Positions 28,793 to 37,308 of a DNA stretch of 64,000 nt are shown in pieces (the first letter of the stretch is position 1; each line of letters starts with the position of its first letter). The notes beneath the pieces were generated by a model, which was not told the DNA's origin, did not search any database, and worked only from the letters and a program-made list of their open reading frames with translations. A program made the position numbers and the translations under genes. Source of the DNA: an uncultured Pelosinus sp. (lineage in GTDB: Bacteria; Bacillota; Negativicutes; Sporomusales; Acetonemataceae); assembly GCA_900542835.1 (NCBI GenBank), contig UQPB01000015.1, positions 1 to 64,000 on the forward strand. Direction: 5' to 3'.

Positions 28793-29965
28793 TCAGGAGA
28801 TCGTCTGCTCATCCAGCTTAAGCACGCTGGCGATCAGCAATTTAGCCCGTTCAAACAGGGAGTCAACGATTGCAAATTCTTCCGGGCTGTGGTTACGGCC
28901 GCCTTTAACGCCAATCGCGCATACGGTCGGTACACCCGCGATTACCGAATAGGAGGAATCGGAAGCGCCGCCGACAAATTTCGCATACGGCGTGCCAAAA
29001 CCGTTTTCTTCAGAGGCTTGCTTGACAACTTCAAATAACTTTTTAACGCCGTCGGTCGTTTTCATCGGCTTGATTCCATGCATATATTTGCAGGCGCCGG
29101 TTGTGCCTTCAAGATGGGTTTTCGCCGCGATCTTTTCCAGCCGCGCGGTAATTGCCGGCAGATTATCCGGATCCATGTAGCGTACGTCAATAAGAACCTG
29201 CGCATAATCAGGCACAGCGGTAGAGGTTGTCCCCCCCTGAATTACGCCGACATTATAAGTCGTGTCGGTTTCCCAGGTGCTGCGGTCCTGGACTTCGATG
29301 ATTTTATGCGCCATTGCCAGAATCGCGTTGCGGCCGTTTTCGGGATCATTGCCCGCATGAGCGGCTATACCCTTTACCTCGATCCGGAATTGCGCCACAC
29401 CCTTGCGGCCGACGACAATGCCGTTGTCGGGGAAGCCGGTTTCCACATTAAATGCGGCCGCATGACCTTTGGCTTCATTGATAAACACATCCGGAGCAGT
29501 GGAGCGGGCGTGCAGGACTTCTTCGTCGCCAGCCAGCAGCACCTTGATCGGCCGGCTGTCATAACCGGCATTGTTCAGCGCTTTAATCGCATATAAGGCC
29601 GAGACAATGCCGCCCTTCATGTCGAGAACCCCGGGGCCATAGGCAATGCCTTCCTTAATGGTAAAAGGACGTTCCTTGATAGCGCCGGCAGGAATGGCGG
29701 TATCCATATGTCCCAAAAACAGTACGCCCTGCTGTGAACGGTCAGCACCGATCTCGCCAATCAGCATATTGCCGGCTTCGGCAAACTCTGCGGAACGGCA
29801 GGAAGCACCCGTTCCCTCCAGGAACTGCTGAAACCTTGCTGCCACCGCGTCAATTCCCGGTTTTTCGTGCGGCCCGCTTTCAATGCTGACCACCTCTCGC
29901 CAGAAATCAACCATTTCCTCCTGATGTTTGTCAATAAAGTCAAATGCCGCTTGTTTTTTTTGCAT
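28793..29965 (-). CDS. M20 family metallopeptidase (glutamate carboxypeptidase-like), copy 1
   Basis: A 390-aa zinc-dependent exopeptidase or amidohydrolase of the ArgE/CPG2/PepT class. The metal ligands are in order: FLGHMDTA (His), GPGVLDMKGG (Asp), LAGDEEVLH (catalytic Glu, then Zn Glu), FNVETG (Glu) and GGRNHSPEEF (His). The lid dimerisation domain begins at GIAAHAGNDPENGRNA. The segment after the catalytic Glu reads DEEVLHARS instead of the common DEETGH seen in the second copy. The ATG follows AAGGAGGAG. It lies between the radical-enzyme activase and yjiH and is a paralogue of the plus-strand gene at 34295. Confidence 0.85.
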   Translation of the reverse strand: MQKKQAAFDFIDKHQEEMVDFWREVVSIESGPHEKPGIDAVAARFQQFLEGTGASCRSAEFAEAGNMLIGEIGADRSQQGVLFLGHMDTAIPAGAIKERPFTIKEGIAYGPGVLDMKGGIVSALYAIKALNNAGYDSRPIKVLLAGDEEVLHARSTAPDVFINEAKGHAAAFNVETGFPDNGIVVGRKGVAQFRIEVKGIAAHAGNDPENGRNAILAMAHKIIEVQDRSTWETDTTYNVGVIQGGTTSTAVPDYAQVLIDVRYMDPDNLPAITARLEKIAAKTHLEGTTGACKYMHGIKPMKTTDGVKKLFEVVKQASEENGFGTPYAKFVGGASDSSYSVIAGVPTVCAIGVKGGRNHSPEEFAIVDSLFERAKLLIASVLKLDEQTIS

Positions 29966-30143
29966 GGTCTCCTCCTTGTTACACTAAATTTGTTCGGCAA
30001 TTGAAACAATATAATGAACAAGGGGCCGTCCTTGCCGCCGCCGGTAAAAAACCCGGCGTTCCTGGCAAGCGGGCGTCCCTTGATTATTTGCGCTTCGCCG
30101 ATAAGGGGAAAGGCCTATAAAACTCAGACCGACAGGGGCTTTA

Positions 30144-31052
30144 TTACTTAAAATCAGCAAGCGTAATCCCGTAACCTGCAATAATCTGTTTCAATGCAGC
30201 CATTTCCGCCTCGCTCGGAGCCGTAAATACGGTCTCCGGCAAACCGGCGGCATGCTGCTTCGCCTTGCCATAATCGTGGTAAGGCAGCAATTCCACTTCT
30301 TTTACCGCTGTTTCTGCCACTAAAAACTCACACATCTGGCGAATATTGTGCTCGCTGGCGTTGACTTCCCGGATTACGGGCACCCGTACGACTGTCCGGG
30401 GTGCCAGCCGGGAAATGCGGGCAATATTAGCGAGAATCAGACGATTGCTTACACCGGTCCAACGCTTGTGAACCGCTTCATCCATATGCTTACAGTCAAT
30501 AAAAACACAGTCAAGCCGGGCAAAAATATCCGATACCTGCTGCCAGTCATAATAGCCGCAGGTTTCGACAGCCGTATCCAGGCCGATGCGGCCGCAGGCC
30601 AGCACCAGTTGCCGCAGGAATTCCGTTTGCACGAACGGCTCGCCGCCGGAAAACGTTACGCCGCCGCCGGACTCCCGGTAAAACACGGCGTCACGCTTAA
30701 TTACAGCCATAACCTCGTCAACAGTTACCCGCATGCCAATTTGCTTGCGGGCACTGCCGGCACACACCTCGCAACATTTACCGCAGCCACGGCATTCGCC
30801 GGCGGCAACCGCTTTGCCGGACAGGGGATCAATGCGGACGGCGTCAGCATCGCAGACAATGGCGCACCGCCCGCACCCCGTGCATTTTTCCTGCAAAAAG
30901 ACAACTTCCGGATTGCCATGCCAGGATTCCGGATTCGCGCACCACTGGCAGCGCAAGGGACATCCCTTGAGAAAAACCGTGCTGCGAATACCCTCGCCGT
31001 CATTAACCGACCAACGCTGTATTTGAAAAATTACACCGGAAACAGATTGCAT
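30144..31052 (-). CDS. glycyl-radical enzyme activating enzyme
   Basis: A radical-SAM activase that abstracts hydrogen from the glycine of its partner enzyme. The 302-aa product has CPLRCQWCANPE (the CxxxCxxC radical SAM cluster), then a ferredoxin insert with two clusters (CTGCGRCAIVC and CRGCGKCCEVC), GGGVTFSGGEPFVQTEFLRQ for SAM binding and the TIM barrel rest. The two-cluster insert is typical of activases for glycyl-radical enzymes other than classical PFL. It lies 13 bp downstream of the glycyl-radical enzyme. The ATG at 31052 fits the AGGTG site better than the GTG and ATG just before it. Confidence 0.9.
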   Translation of the reverse strand: MQSVSGVIFQIQRWSVNDGEGIRSTVFLKGCPLRCQWCANPESWHGNPEVVFLQEKCTGCGRCAIVCDADAVRIDPLSGKAVAAGECRGCGKCCEVCAGSARKQIGMRVTVDEVMAVIKRDAVFYRESGGGVTFSGGEPFVQTEFLRQLVLACGRIGLDTAVETCGYYDWQQVSDIFARLDCVFIDCKHMDEAVHKRWTGVSNRLILANIARISRLAPRTVVRVPVIREVNASEHNIRQMCEFLVAETAVKEVELLPYHDYGKAKQHAAGLPETVFTAPSEAEMAALKQIIAGYGITLADFK

Positions 31053-31065
31053 GGCCATCACCTAA

Positions 31066-33435
31066 TTACATTGTTTCGTACGTGGTCCGGGCAATAATCG
31101 CATCCTGGGCCTCGCGCGACAAATTGACAAACTGCGTGCTGTAACCGGCTACCCGCACCAGCAGATCCCGGTAGTCTTCCGGATGCTCCTGAGCCTTGCG
31201 CAGTGTTTCAGTGGAAATAACATTGAACTGGACGTGGAAAGCGCCAAGGGCAAAATAGGCGCGAATGACAGAGGCCAAATTCCGCTGACTTCTTGCCGAT
31301 TGCAGCAGTTCCGGGGCAAATTTCACATTCAGCAGCGTTCCGCCGGAATGAACGTCATGATTAATTTTAGCTGCCGAACGCATGGCCGCGGTCGGACTGG
31401 TCAAGTCAGTGCCGGCGTGCGGCGATACGCCTTCCGTCAGCGGGCTCTTGGCTTTCCGGCCATCAGGCGTAGCGCCAATGACGCTGCCGGCCGGAATATA
31501 GTTGGAGATGCCCATGAACGCCGAGTTGAAACGGGAGCCGAAATAGTCGTTATAAGCGGTAACTTCTTTATTATAAAAATCAGTTATTCTCACGGCGATG
31601 GCATCGACATAATCATCGTCATTGCCATATTTGGGGCAGGCAAGCGCTTCCTGGCGCAGGTCTTCATAGCCAACCCAGTCGGCTTCGATTGCCTGGCAGA
31701 TTTGACGCAGCGTATATTTCTTCTCTTCAAATACCAGCTTTTTAATCACAGCCAGCGAATTAGCCGAATCAGCCACGCCAATGCCGGTCAACACCGGCCC
31801 TAAGTTGTATTTGGCCCCGCCCTTGCTCAGGTCTGTACCCTTTTCCATGCAGCCGTCAACCAGCAGGGACAGATATGGCCGCGGCACTATTTCCGAATGG
31901 ATTTGCTGTGCGGTAATCGAGCCGATTACGCCATGTTTGACCAAATAAGCGAGTTGCTCATAAAAAGCAGCCTCCACTGCATCGTAGCTGGTCAATTCCT
32001 CTATATTTTTTCCGACCAGCCCCATCGTTTCACCGCTGAGACGATGCTTGCCGGCATTGAGCATAAATTCAACCGCCGCTGCAAAGTTGATGTTAACTGC
32101 CGAGGTCCACTCGCCGACCTTGCGGAAATGAGGAACGACGCAGCCGCAGTTGCTCCAGTCGCGCGCGTCTTCCGGCGCTAAACCGGCCGCCAGCAGCATC
32201 GCCGAGCCAACCCGGTCATTGTGAATGGCGGGAAAACCGGTGCCGACACTGACCAGCTTGCATACCGCCAGCAGAAACTCTTCCGGCGTATCGGGATGAA
32301 TCCGTACACTGAGACCTGGCTGATGTGTTTTGACATTCTCGGTTGCTTTCAGGCACATGTAGGAGATTTCATTCGTCGCGTCCCGGCCGTCGCGGGTCCG
32401 GCCGCCGACAGTGAGGTTCTGGAAGGAGTTGTAGCCGGCAAAGAATTTGGCCGTGTTGCTGGAAATTGCCCACACCCATTCCGAAAGCTTGATCCACAGG
32501 GCCTCGATCAATTCCTGCGCTTTATCGTCGCTGATGGCGCCGCTGGCTTTATCTTTGGCAAAATAGGGATACATGTACTGGTCAAACCGGCCAAGGTTAA
32601 GCGCCAGGGAATTTTCAGAAAGAATCGAGCCGAGCTGGGTAAACCAGACCATCTGGATCGCTTCGGCAAAAGACTGCGGCGGGTTTTCCGGCACTGTACG
32701 GCAGATTCTGGCAATTTCCAGCAGTTCTGCCTTGCGGCCGGCATCGGTTTGCGCCGCTGCCATTTGTTCGGCCTGTTCGGCGTAACGGCGGGCCAGGGTA
32801 ATAATACCGCCCGCAACCAGAATAGCGGCGTTATAAAAATTAATCTTTTCCAGCGCTTCGGCGCTGACCGGCTCCAGCGACTGCAAATGCTGTTCTGCCT
32901 GACGTTTCAGTCCGCCAAACCCGTAGCGGAAAATAACGTCCTGATAATCGGCCGTAACCTCGCCGACAGCATTGCGCCACTTGGAGTCATTGTCAATAAT
33001 CCCGGTATCAACCAACACTTTCGCGGTGGTGGGATTAATCCGGGCCAGGAAGGTCTCTTCCAGCGACTTGCCCTGCCAATACGGGAAAATATCCTGACGC
33101 AGCGTCGCTTTTGTTTGCTCATCAATGCAATACGGATCCTGATTGCGGCTTTCAAACGAATCCATTTCCTCGTTGACCCATTTCCAGGAATATTCCGGGC
33201 AAATGATGCCGGACTTGCGGAATTCACTGATCGAGCCGACAATCAGCTCATTATCAAAGATGGTTACCGGGATGCTGGCGCAGACATCGGCAAATGCTTT
33301 GGCGCGGCGAATGATCACCGGTTCCCCTTCCGTGTTTTTATGCGATTCGGTAAAAACCACCGCCCGCTTGGCGCTGATTGACGGTTTTGAATAAACATAC
33401 GCTTGTTTAAATGCATCAATGCGTTTAGTTGACAC
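31066..33435 (-). CDS. glycyl-radical enzyme of unknown substrate (PFL-like family)
   Basis: A 789-aa enzyme with the C-terminal glycyl-radical loop RVAGYSTQFVNLSREAQDAI (radical Gly near residue 764) and the cysteine loop DWSNCGCVVPHFRKVGEW (Cys 432). Dehydratase and lyase members (choline lyase, glycerol dehydratase, hydroxyproline dehydratase) carry Glu two residues after the Cys (GCVEP); here that position is Val. Classical PFL has a Cys-Cys pair; here CGC is seen. The substrate is therefore probably not that of the well-known dehydratases. The gene lies 3 bp after gntR and directly before its activase, with M20 peptidases and YjiGH nearby, suggesting breakdown of an amide- or peptide-linked compound. 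Confidence 0.85.
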   Translation of the reverse strand: MSTKRIDAFKQAYVYSKPSISAKRAVVFTESHKNTEGEPVIIRRAKAFADVCASIPVTIFDNELIVGSISEFRKSGIICPEYSWKWVNEEMDSFESRNQDPYCIDEQTKATLRQDIFPYWQGKSLEETFLARINPTTAKVLVDTGIIDNDSKWRNAVGEVTADYQDVIFRYGFGGLKRQAEQHLQSLEPVSAEALEKINFYNAAILVAGGIITLARRYAEQAEQMAAAQTDAGRKAELLEIARICRTVPENPPQSFAEAIQMVWFTQLGSILSENSLALNLGRFDQYMYPYFAKDKASGAISDDKAQELIEALWIKLSEWVWAISSNTAKFFAGYNSFQNLTVGGRTRDGRDATNEISYMCLKATENVKTHQPGLSVRIHPDTPEEFLLAVCKLVSVGTGFPAIHNDRVGSAMLLAAGLAPEDARDWSNCGCVVPHFRKVGEWTSAVNINFAAAVEFMLNAGKHRLSGETMGLVGKNIEELTSYDAVEAAFYEQLAYLVKHGVIGSITAQQIHSEIVPRPYLSLLVDGCMEKGTDLSKGGAKYNLGPVLTGIGVADSANSLAVIKKLVFEEKKYTLRQICQAIEADWVGYEDLRQEALACPKYGNDDDYVDAIAVRITDFYNKEVTAYNDYFGSRFNSAFMGISNYIPAGSVIGATPDGRKAKSPLTEGVSPHAGTDLTSPTAAMRSAAKINHDVHSGGTLLNVKFAPELLQSARSQRNLASVIRAYFALGAFHVQFNVISTETLRKAQEHPEDYRDLLVRVAGYSTQFVNLSREAQDAIIARTTYETM

Positions 33436-33438
33436 TTC

Positions 33439-34116
33439 TTATACCCCCTCTGTATTGACCTGTCGCAAAAAGCTGCTGAGGCAGGCGCTGGCATCGGCCA
33501 TATGCCGTCGCAGCACCCGCTGCGCCTCGGCGATATCCCGCTGCGCGCAGGCTTCCAGCAAGCTTCTGTGCTCGGCCTGTGATTTGGTTTGACAATGCAA
33601 AGCGGATAGATAGAGACGCATATAGCGTTCCACATTATTATGCATTGTTTGAATCAAAGCTAACAGTTTGCCATTGCCGCCGGGACAGTATAAGGCTTCA
33701 TGGAACCGCCAGTTCATTTCACTGCAGCGGTCGGCTTGGGCATCGGCGTTCTGCAAAAACTGCTCCGCTTCAGCTAAATCCGCCTTAGTTAAATGGGGAA
33801 TCGCCAATTCCAGAGCGCCCAGTTCCAGAAACAGACGAATATCAAAGATTTCTTCCGCTTCACTGACTGACAATTCGCTGACTACCGCCCCGCGGTTGGG
33901 ATAAAATCTGACTAACCCTTCTGCCTCCAGACTCTTCAGAGCCTCACGCAAAACACTCATGCTGACGTTGAACCGGACGGCGAGTTCCTCTTGCTTCAAC
34001 GGCGAGCCGCCGCTAAGTTCTCCCGTCAGGATGCTCTCACGCAAGGCGCAGCTGATCAGGCTGGGCAGTGTGCGATAGGATTCTGTCACACGGGCTTTCA
34101 GATTATAATTTTTCAT
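33439..34116 (-). CDS. GntR family regulator with FCD ligand domain
   Basis: A 225-aa one-component repressor. Residues 10-75 form the winged helix (LISCALRESILTGELSGGSP, RFNVSMSVLREALKSLEAEG, LVRFYPNRGAVV). Residues 90-220 form the all-helical FCD domain with metal-type acidic/His positions (FDIRLFLELGALELA, MNWRFHEALY, EHRSLLEACAQRD). This is the FadR/VanR group, whose ligands are usually carboxylic acids. The ATG at 34116 is chosen; a longer frame runs back into the operator and is not credible. It is first in the operon, so it probably represses itself and the glycyl-radical enzyme genes via the palindrome at 34149. Confidence 0.9.
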   Translation of the reverse strand: MKNYNLKARVTESYRTLPSLISCALRESILTGELSGGSPLKQEELAVRFNVSMSVLREALKSLEAEGLVRFYPNRGAVVSELSVSEAEEIFDIRLFLELGALELAIPHLTKADLAEAEQFLQNADAQADRCSEMNWRFHEALYCPGGNGKLLALIQTMHNNVERYMRLYLSALHCQTKSQAEHRSLLEACAQRDIAEAQRVLRRHMADASACLSSFLRQVNTEGV

Positions 34117-34148
34117 ATTTTCAGTATAATCGGTTTTGGTTCTAAAGT

Positions 34149-34195
34149 AAATTCGATTTTCGATTGTATACAGTATACAATCGAAAATCGAATTT
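34149..34195. promoter_or_regulatory. 47-bp perfect palindrome, GntR operator
   Basis: Two exact 23-bp arms surround a single central A. Its core reads TTGTATACAGTATACAA, matching the TTGTATAC-type sites of VanR/FCD GntR regulators. The outer arms add TTCGATTTTCGA, itself partly symmetric. It lies between gntR (minus) and the M20 peptidase gene (plus), so it can control both directions. Confidence 0.85.
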
Positions 34196-34200
34196 GTCAC
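34172..34200 (-). promoter_or_regulatory. gntR promoter embedded in the palindrome
   Basis: On the minus strand GTGACA (34195-34200) and TATACT (34172-34177) are 17 bp apart. The spacer and -10 lie wholly within the palindrome, so bound repressor would block RNA polymerase. This supports autoregulation. Confidence 0.65.
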
Positions 34201-34294
34201 TTCCCTTCTTGCAGGAAATAATTACAGCAATAGCAAACTATTCTTATGAGACATAGCCGTAATACGGCCACTAGCAAAAAACAGGAGGTATGAC

Positions 34295-35467
34295 ATGAAA
34301 AAGCAGGCAGTCTTTCAAATTATTGATACGCAACGGGAACCGATGCTATCGCTCTGGGAAAAGCTTGTCTCCCAGGAAAGCGGCTCCGCCTATAAGGAAG
34401 GCATCGATAAAGCGCAGCAGTTAGTCAAGGCCTTTCTGGAGGCCGAAGGCGCCTCTGTCCGTATGGTCGAATTTGAGCAGGCCGGCAACATGCTGATCGG
34501 TGAAATCGGCAGTGACCGCGCCAAGCCGCCTGTGCTTTTCATGGGTCATATCGATACCGTTTTCAAGACCGGTACCATCGCCAACCGCCCTTTCACCATT
34601 CGCGACGGTAAGGCCTATGGACCGGGAGTTCTGGACATGAAGGGCGGCATTGTCGCTTTTCTGTATGCGATTAAGGCGCTCAACGCCGCCGGCTTCAATG
34701 ACCGCCCCATCAAAGTGCTGCTGGCCGGCGACGAGGAAACAGGCCACGCCCTGACTAACGCCAGCGATGTTTTCGAACAGGAAGCCGCCGGCTGCATCGC
34801 CGCGTTCAACTGTGAGACAGGCTTTACCGACGACGCCATTGTCATCGGCCGCAAGGGTGTTGCCCGGTTTACGCTGGAAGTGCGCGGCGTTGCGGCCCAT
34901 GTCGGCAATGATCCCGAAAATGGCCGCAATGCCATCGTCGAGATTGCGCATAAGCTGATTGAGATTGATAAGCTGACCGACTGGGATGAAGGAACCACCT
35001 TCAATATCGGTACTATCGAAGGCGGCACCGTTCCCAATGCCACGCCCGATTACGCAAAAGTTGTCATCGACGTCCGGTTTAGTGATAACAGTGTTATTGA
35101 CAAGTTCAGCCGCCAGGTCGAACAAATCGCCGCCAAAACCTATATTCCGGGAACGACGACCACACTGAGCGGCGGTGCCGCTTTTAAGCCGATGGAAACG
35201 ACCGACGGCGTTAAGCGTTTGTTTTCTCTTGTTGAGGCCACCTGCGCCGAAATCGGCCTCAACAAGCCGTATGGCAAAACCGTCGGCGGCGGCTCCGACT
35301 CTGCCTACAGCGTCATCGCCGGCGTTCCCACCGTTTGCGCGATGGGTGTCAAGGGCGGCCGCAACCACTCGCCGGAAGAGTTTGCGGTGGTTGAGAGCTT
35401 ATTTGAACGCGCCAAGCTGCTGGCAGCCTGCGTTCTTAATCTGGACAGCCTGAAAGGCAGCGAATGA
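34295..35467 (+). CDS. M20 family metallopeptidase (glutamate carboxypeptidase-like), copy 2
   Basis: A 390-aa paralogue of the gene at 28793, with the same length and the same ligand order: FMGHIDTV, GPGVLDMKGG, LAGDEETGHALT, FNCETG, GGRNHSPEEF. It is divergent from gntR and shares the operator region. AGGAGG precedes the ATG. Clear similarity to copy 1 along the whole length suggests local duplication, or two enzymes for related substrates. The ligand-domain segment VAAHVGNDPENGRNAIVEIA matches copy 1 except at a few positions. Confidence 0.87.
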   Translation: MKKQAVFQIIDTQREPMLSLWEKLVSQESGSAYKEGIDKAQQLVKAFLEAEGASVRMVEFEQAGNMLIGEIGSDRAKPPVLFMGHIDTVFKTGTIANRPFTIRDGKAYGPGVLDMKGGIVAFLYAIKALNAAGFNDRPIKVLLAGDEETGHALTNASDVFEQEAAGCIAAFNCETGFTDDAIVIGRKGVARFTLEVRGVAAHVGNDPENGRNAIVEIAHKLIEIDKLTDWDEGTTFNIGTIEGGTVPNATPDYAKVVIDVRFSDNSVIDKFSRQVEQIAAKTYIPGTTTTLSGGAAFKPMETTDGVKRLFSLVEATCAEIGLNKPYGKTVGGGSDSAYSVIAGVPTVCAMGVKGGRNHSPEEFAVVESLFERAKLLAACVLNLDSLKGSE

Positions 35468-35521
35468 ACCAAGCCGGGATAGCGCTTCTCTATAAGAGCA
35501 TATTTATAAGAGCATATTAAT

Positions 35522-35570
35522 GAAAGAATAGCCCACTCACGCCGCATTGGCATGAGTGGGCTATTCTTTC
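35522..35570. terminator. bidirectional terminator between M20 and ABC-F genes
   Basis: GAAAGAATAGCCCACTCA and its exact reverse complement flank a 13-nt loop. It lies 55 bp after the plus-strand M20 stop and overlaps the stop of the minus-strand ABC-F gene. A- and T-rich ends serve both directions. Confidence 0.85.
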
Positions 35571-37167
35571 AGATCCGTCCGGCCGTCTTTGCTTCCAGGT
35601 ATTCATCATACGACATACTGCGGTCAATCAGACCGTTCGGAGTAAATTCAATAATCCGGTTAGCGACTGTCTGAATAAACTGGTGATCGTGGGAAACAAA
35701 CAGAAGCGTCCCCTCAAAGCCCATCAAGCCATTGTTCAGCGCCGTAATCGATTCCAGATCGAGATGGTTTGTCGGCTCGTCCAGCAAAAGCACATTGGCG
35801 CCGCTCAGCATCATCCGCGCCAGCATGCAGCGAACCCGCTCACCACCGGAAAGCACCTGTGCCTGCTTCTGGCTTTCCTCACCGGAAAACAGCATGCGGC
35901 CTAAATAACCGCGGATAAAGGTTTCTTCCTGGTCACGGGAGAACTGCCGCAGCCAATCAACCAGATTTAATTCGACACCATCAAAGAAGCTCGAATTGTC
36001 TTTGGGAAAATAGGCCTGCGAGGTGGTTACCCCCCAGCGAAATTCACCCGCGTCAGCCGCCATTTCGCCGACAAGGATTTTGAACAAGGTGGTTTTGGCC
36101 AGACCGTCTGGACCGACAAACGCAATCTTATCGCCTTTGTTGACCATAAAGCTGATGTCGGCAAAAACGCTCTCGCCCTCGAGCTGCTTGCTCAGCCCCT
36201 CGACGGACAGCAGCTGCGCCCCCGCTTCCCGGTCCGGCTTGAACGCGATGTAGGGATAACGGCGTGAAGAGGGCTTGATATCGTCAAGCGTCAACTTCTC
36301 CAGCAGTTTTTTCCGGGAAGTGGCCTGGCGCGATTTGGAGGCATTGGCACTAAACCGCTGAATAAACGCCTGCAGTTCCTTGGTCTTCTCTTCCTTGCGC
36401 TTATTAGCATCCTTGGCCAGCTGCAATGCCAGTTGACTGGATTCGAGCCAGAAGTCGTAGTTGCCGACATAGAGCTGGATATTCTCAAAATCAATATCGG
36501 CAATATGTGTGCAAACCGTATTTAAAAAATGACGGTCATGGGAGACGACAATAACGGTATTGGGGAAATCGTAAAGGAAGTCCTCAAGCCATCGGATTGA
36601 CTGAATATCAAGATGATTGGTCGGTTCATCCAGTAAAAGAATATCGGGATTGCCGAACAGCGCCTGCGCCAGCAGTACCCGCACCTTATCCGTACCGCTC
36701 AAATCAACCATTTTCAGACTATGCAGCTCGTCAGAAATACCCAGACCGTTCAGGAGGCGCGCCGCTTCCGTTTCCGCGTTCCAGCCGTCCAGTTCGGCAA
36801 ACTCGCATTCCAGTTCCGAGGCTCTAACCCCGTCGGCATCGGAAAAATCAGGTTTGCTGTACAGCGCGTCCTTTTCTTCCATAATCGCATACAGCCTGGC
36901 GTGTCCCATAATAACGGTTTTGATCACGTCAAATGTATCGAATTCATAATGGTTCTGTTTTAGAACCGCCAGCCGCTCGCCAGGAGTAATGGAGATGTCT
37001 CCCTTAGTCGGTTCCAGTTCGCCGGCCAATAATTTCAAGAAGGTCGATTTACCGGTACCATTGGCGCCAATCAAACCGTAACAATTGCCGGGAGTAAATT
37101 TAATACTGATATCCTTGAATAAAATCCGCTTGCCGAATTGCAGCGTCAATCCGCTTGTACTAATCAT
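35569..37167 (-). CDS. ABC-F family ATPase (YkpA/YbiT type)
   Basis: A 532-aa soluble protein with two ABC ATPase domains and no membrane part, acting at the ribosome like other ABC-F factors. Domain 1: Walker A GANGTGKSTF, signature LSGTDKVRVLLAQALF, Walker B ILLLDEPTNHLD. A charged linker helix follows (KRKEEKTKELQAFIQRFSAN). Domain 2: Walker A GPDGLAKTTLF, signature LSGGERVRCMLARMML. The Ala before the Lys in the second Walker A and the weak first signature are departures from consensus. The ATG at 37167 gives the usual family N-terminus (MISTSGLTLQFGKR). Confidence 0.88.
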   Translation of the reverse strand: MISTSGLTLQFGKRILFKDISIKFTPGNCYGLIGANGTGKSTFLKLLAGELEPTKGDISITPGERLAVLKQNHYEFDTFDVIKTVIMGHARLYAIMEEKDALYSKPDFSDADGVRASELECEFAELDGWNAETEAARLLNGLGISDELHSLKMVDLSGTDKVRVLLAQALFGNPDILLLDEPTNHLDIQSIRWLEDFLYDFPNTVIVVSHDRHFLNTVCTHIADIDFENIQLYVGNYDFWLESSQLALQLAKDANKRKEEKTKELQAFIQRFSANASKSRQATSRKKLLEKLTLDDIKPSSRRYPYIAFKPDREAGAQLLSVEGLSKQLEGESVFADISFMVNKGDKIAFVGPDGLAKTTLFKILVGEMAADAGEFRWGVTTSQAYFPKDNSSFFDGVELNLVDWLRQFSRDQEETFIRGYLGRMLFSGEESQKQAQVLSGGERVRCMLARMMLSGANVLLLDEPTNHLDLESITALNNGLMGFEGTLLFVSHDHQFIQTVANRIIEFTPNGLIDRSMSYDEYLEAKTAGRI

Positions 37168-37253
37168 CGCCCTACCATCTTTCATCATATTGACCGCAGA
37201 TAACCGGCCTTAAGAACAGAGTGTACCATACAGAACCGAATAAGTCTACCCTT

Positions 37254-37302
37254 ATAAACAAACCCCGGACAGTCCAAACCGGACTGTCCGGGGTTTGTTT
37301 AT
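37254..37302 (-). terminator. terminator of the citrate lyase operon
   Basis: A 22-bp perfect stem with a 5-nt loop lies 6 bp after the citXG stop (the arm begins ATAAACAAACCCCGGACAG). The outer A/T-rich pairs give the T-rich 3' end on the minus strand. Confidence 0.85.
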
Positions 37303-37308
37303 ACACGC

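Noticed and set aside
32221..33381. 386-codon plus-strand open frame antisense to the glycyl-radical enzyme
   Set aside because: The opposite strand encodes a complete glycyl-radical enzyme; the antisense product has no domain-like pattern.
31066..33435. Pyruvate formate-lyase (PflB)
   Set aside because: The active-site loop is not Cys-Cys and the activase has the two-cluster insert absent from PflA; the neighbours also differ.
34421..35368. 315-codon minus-strand open frame inside the plus-strand M20 gene
   Set aside because: It is antisense to a gene with full M20 motifs, has no ribosome site and no recognisable protein features; long antisense frames are expected in GC-rich codon usage.
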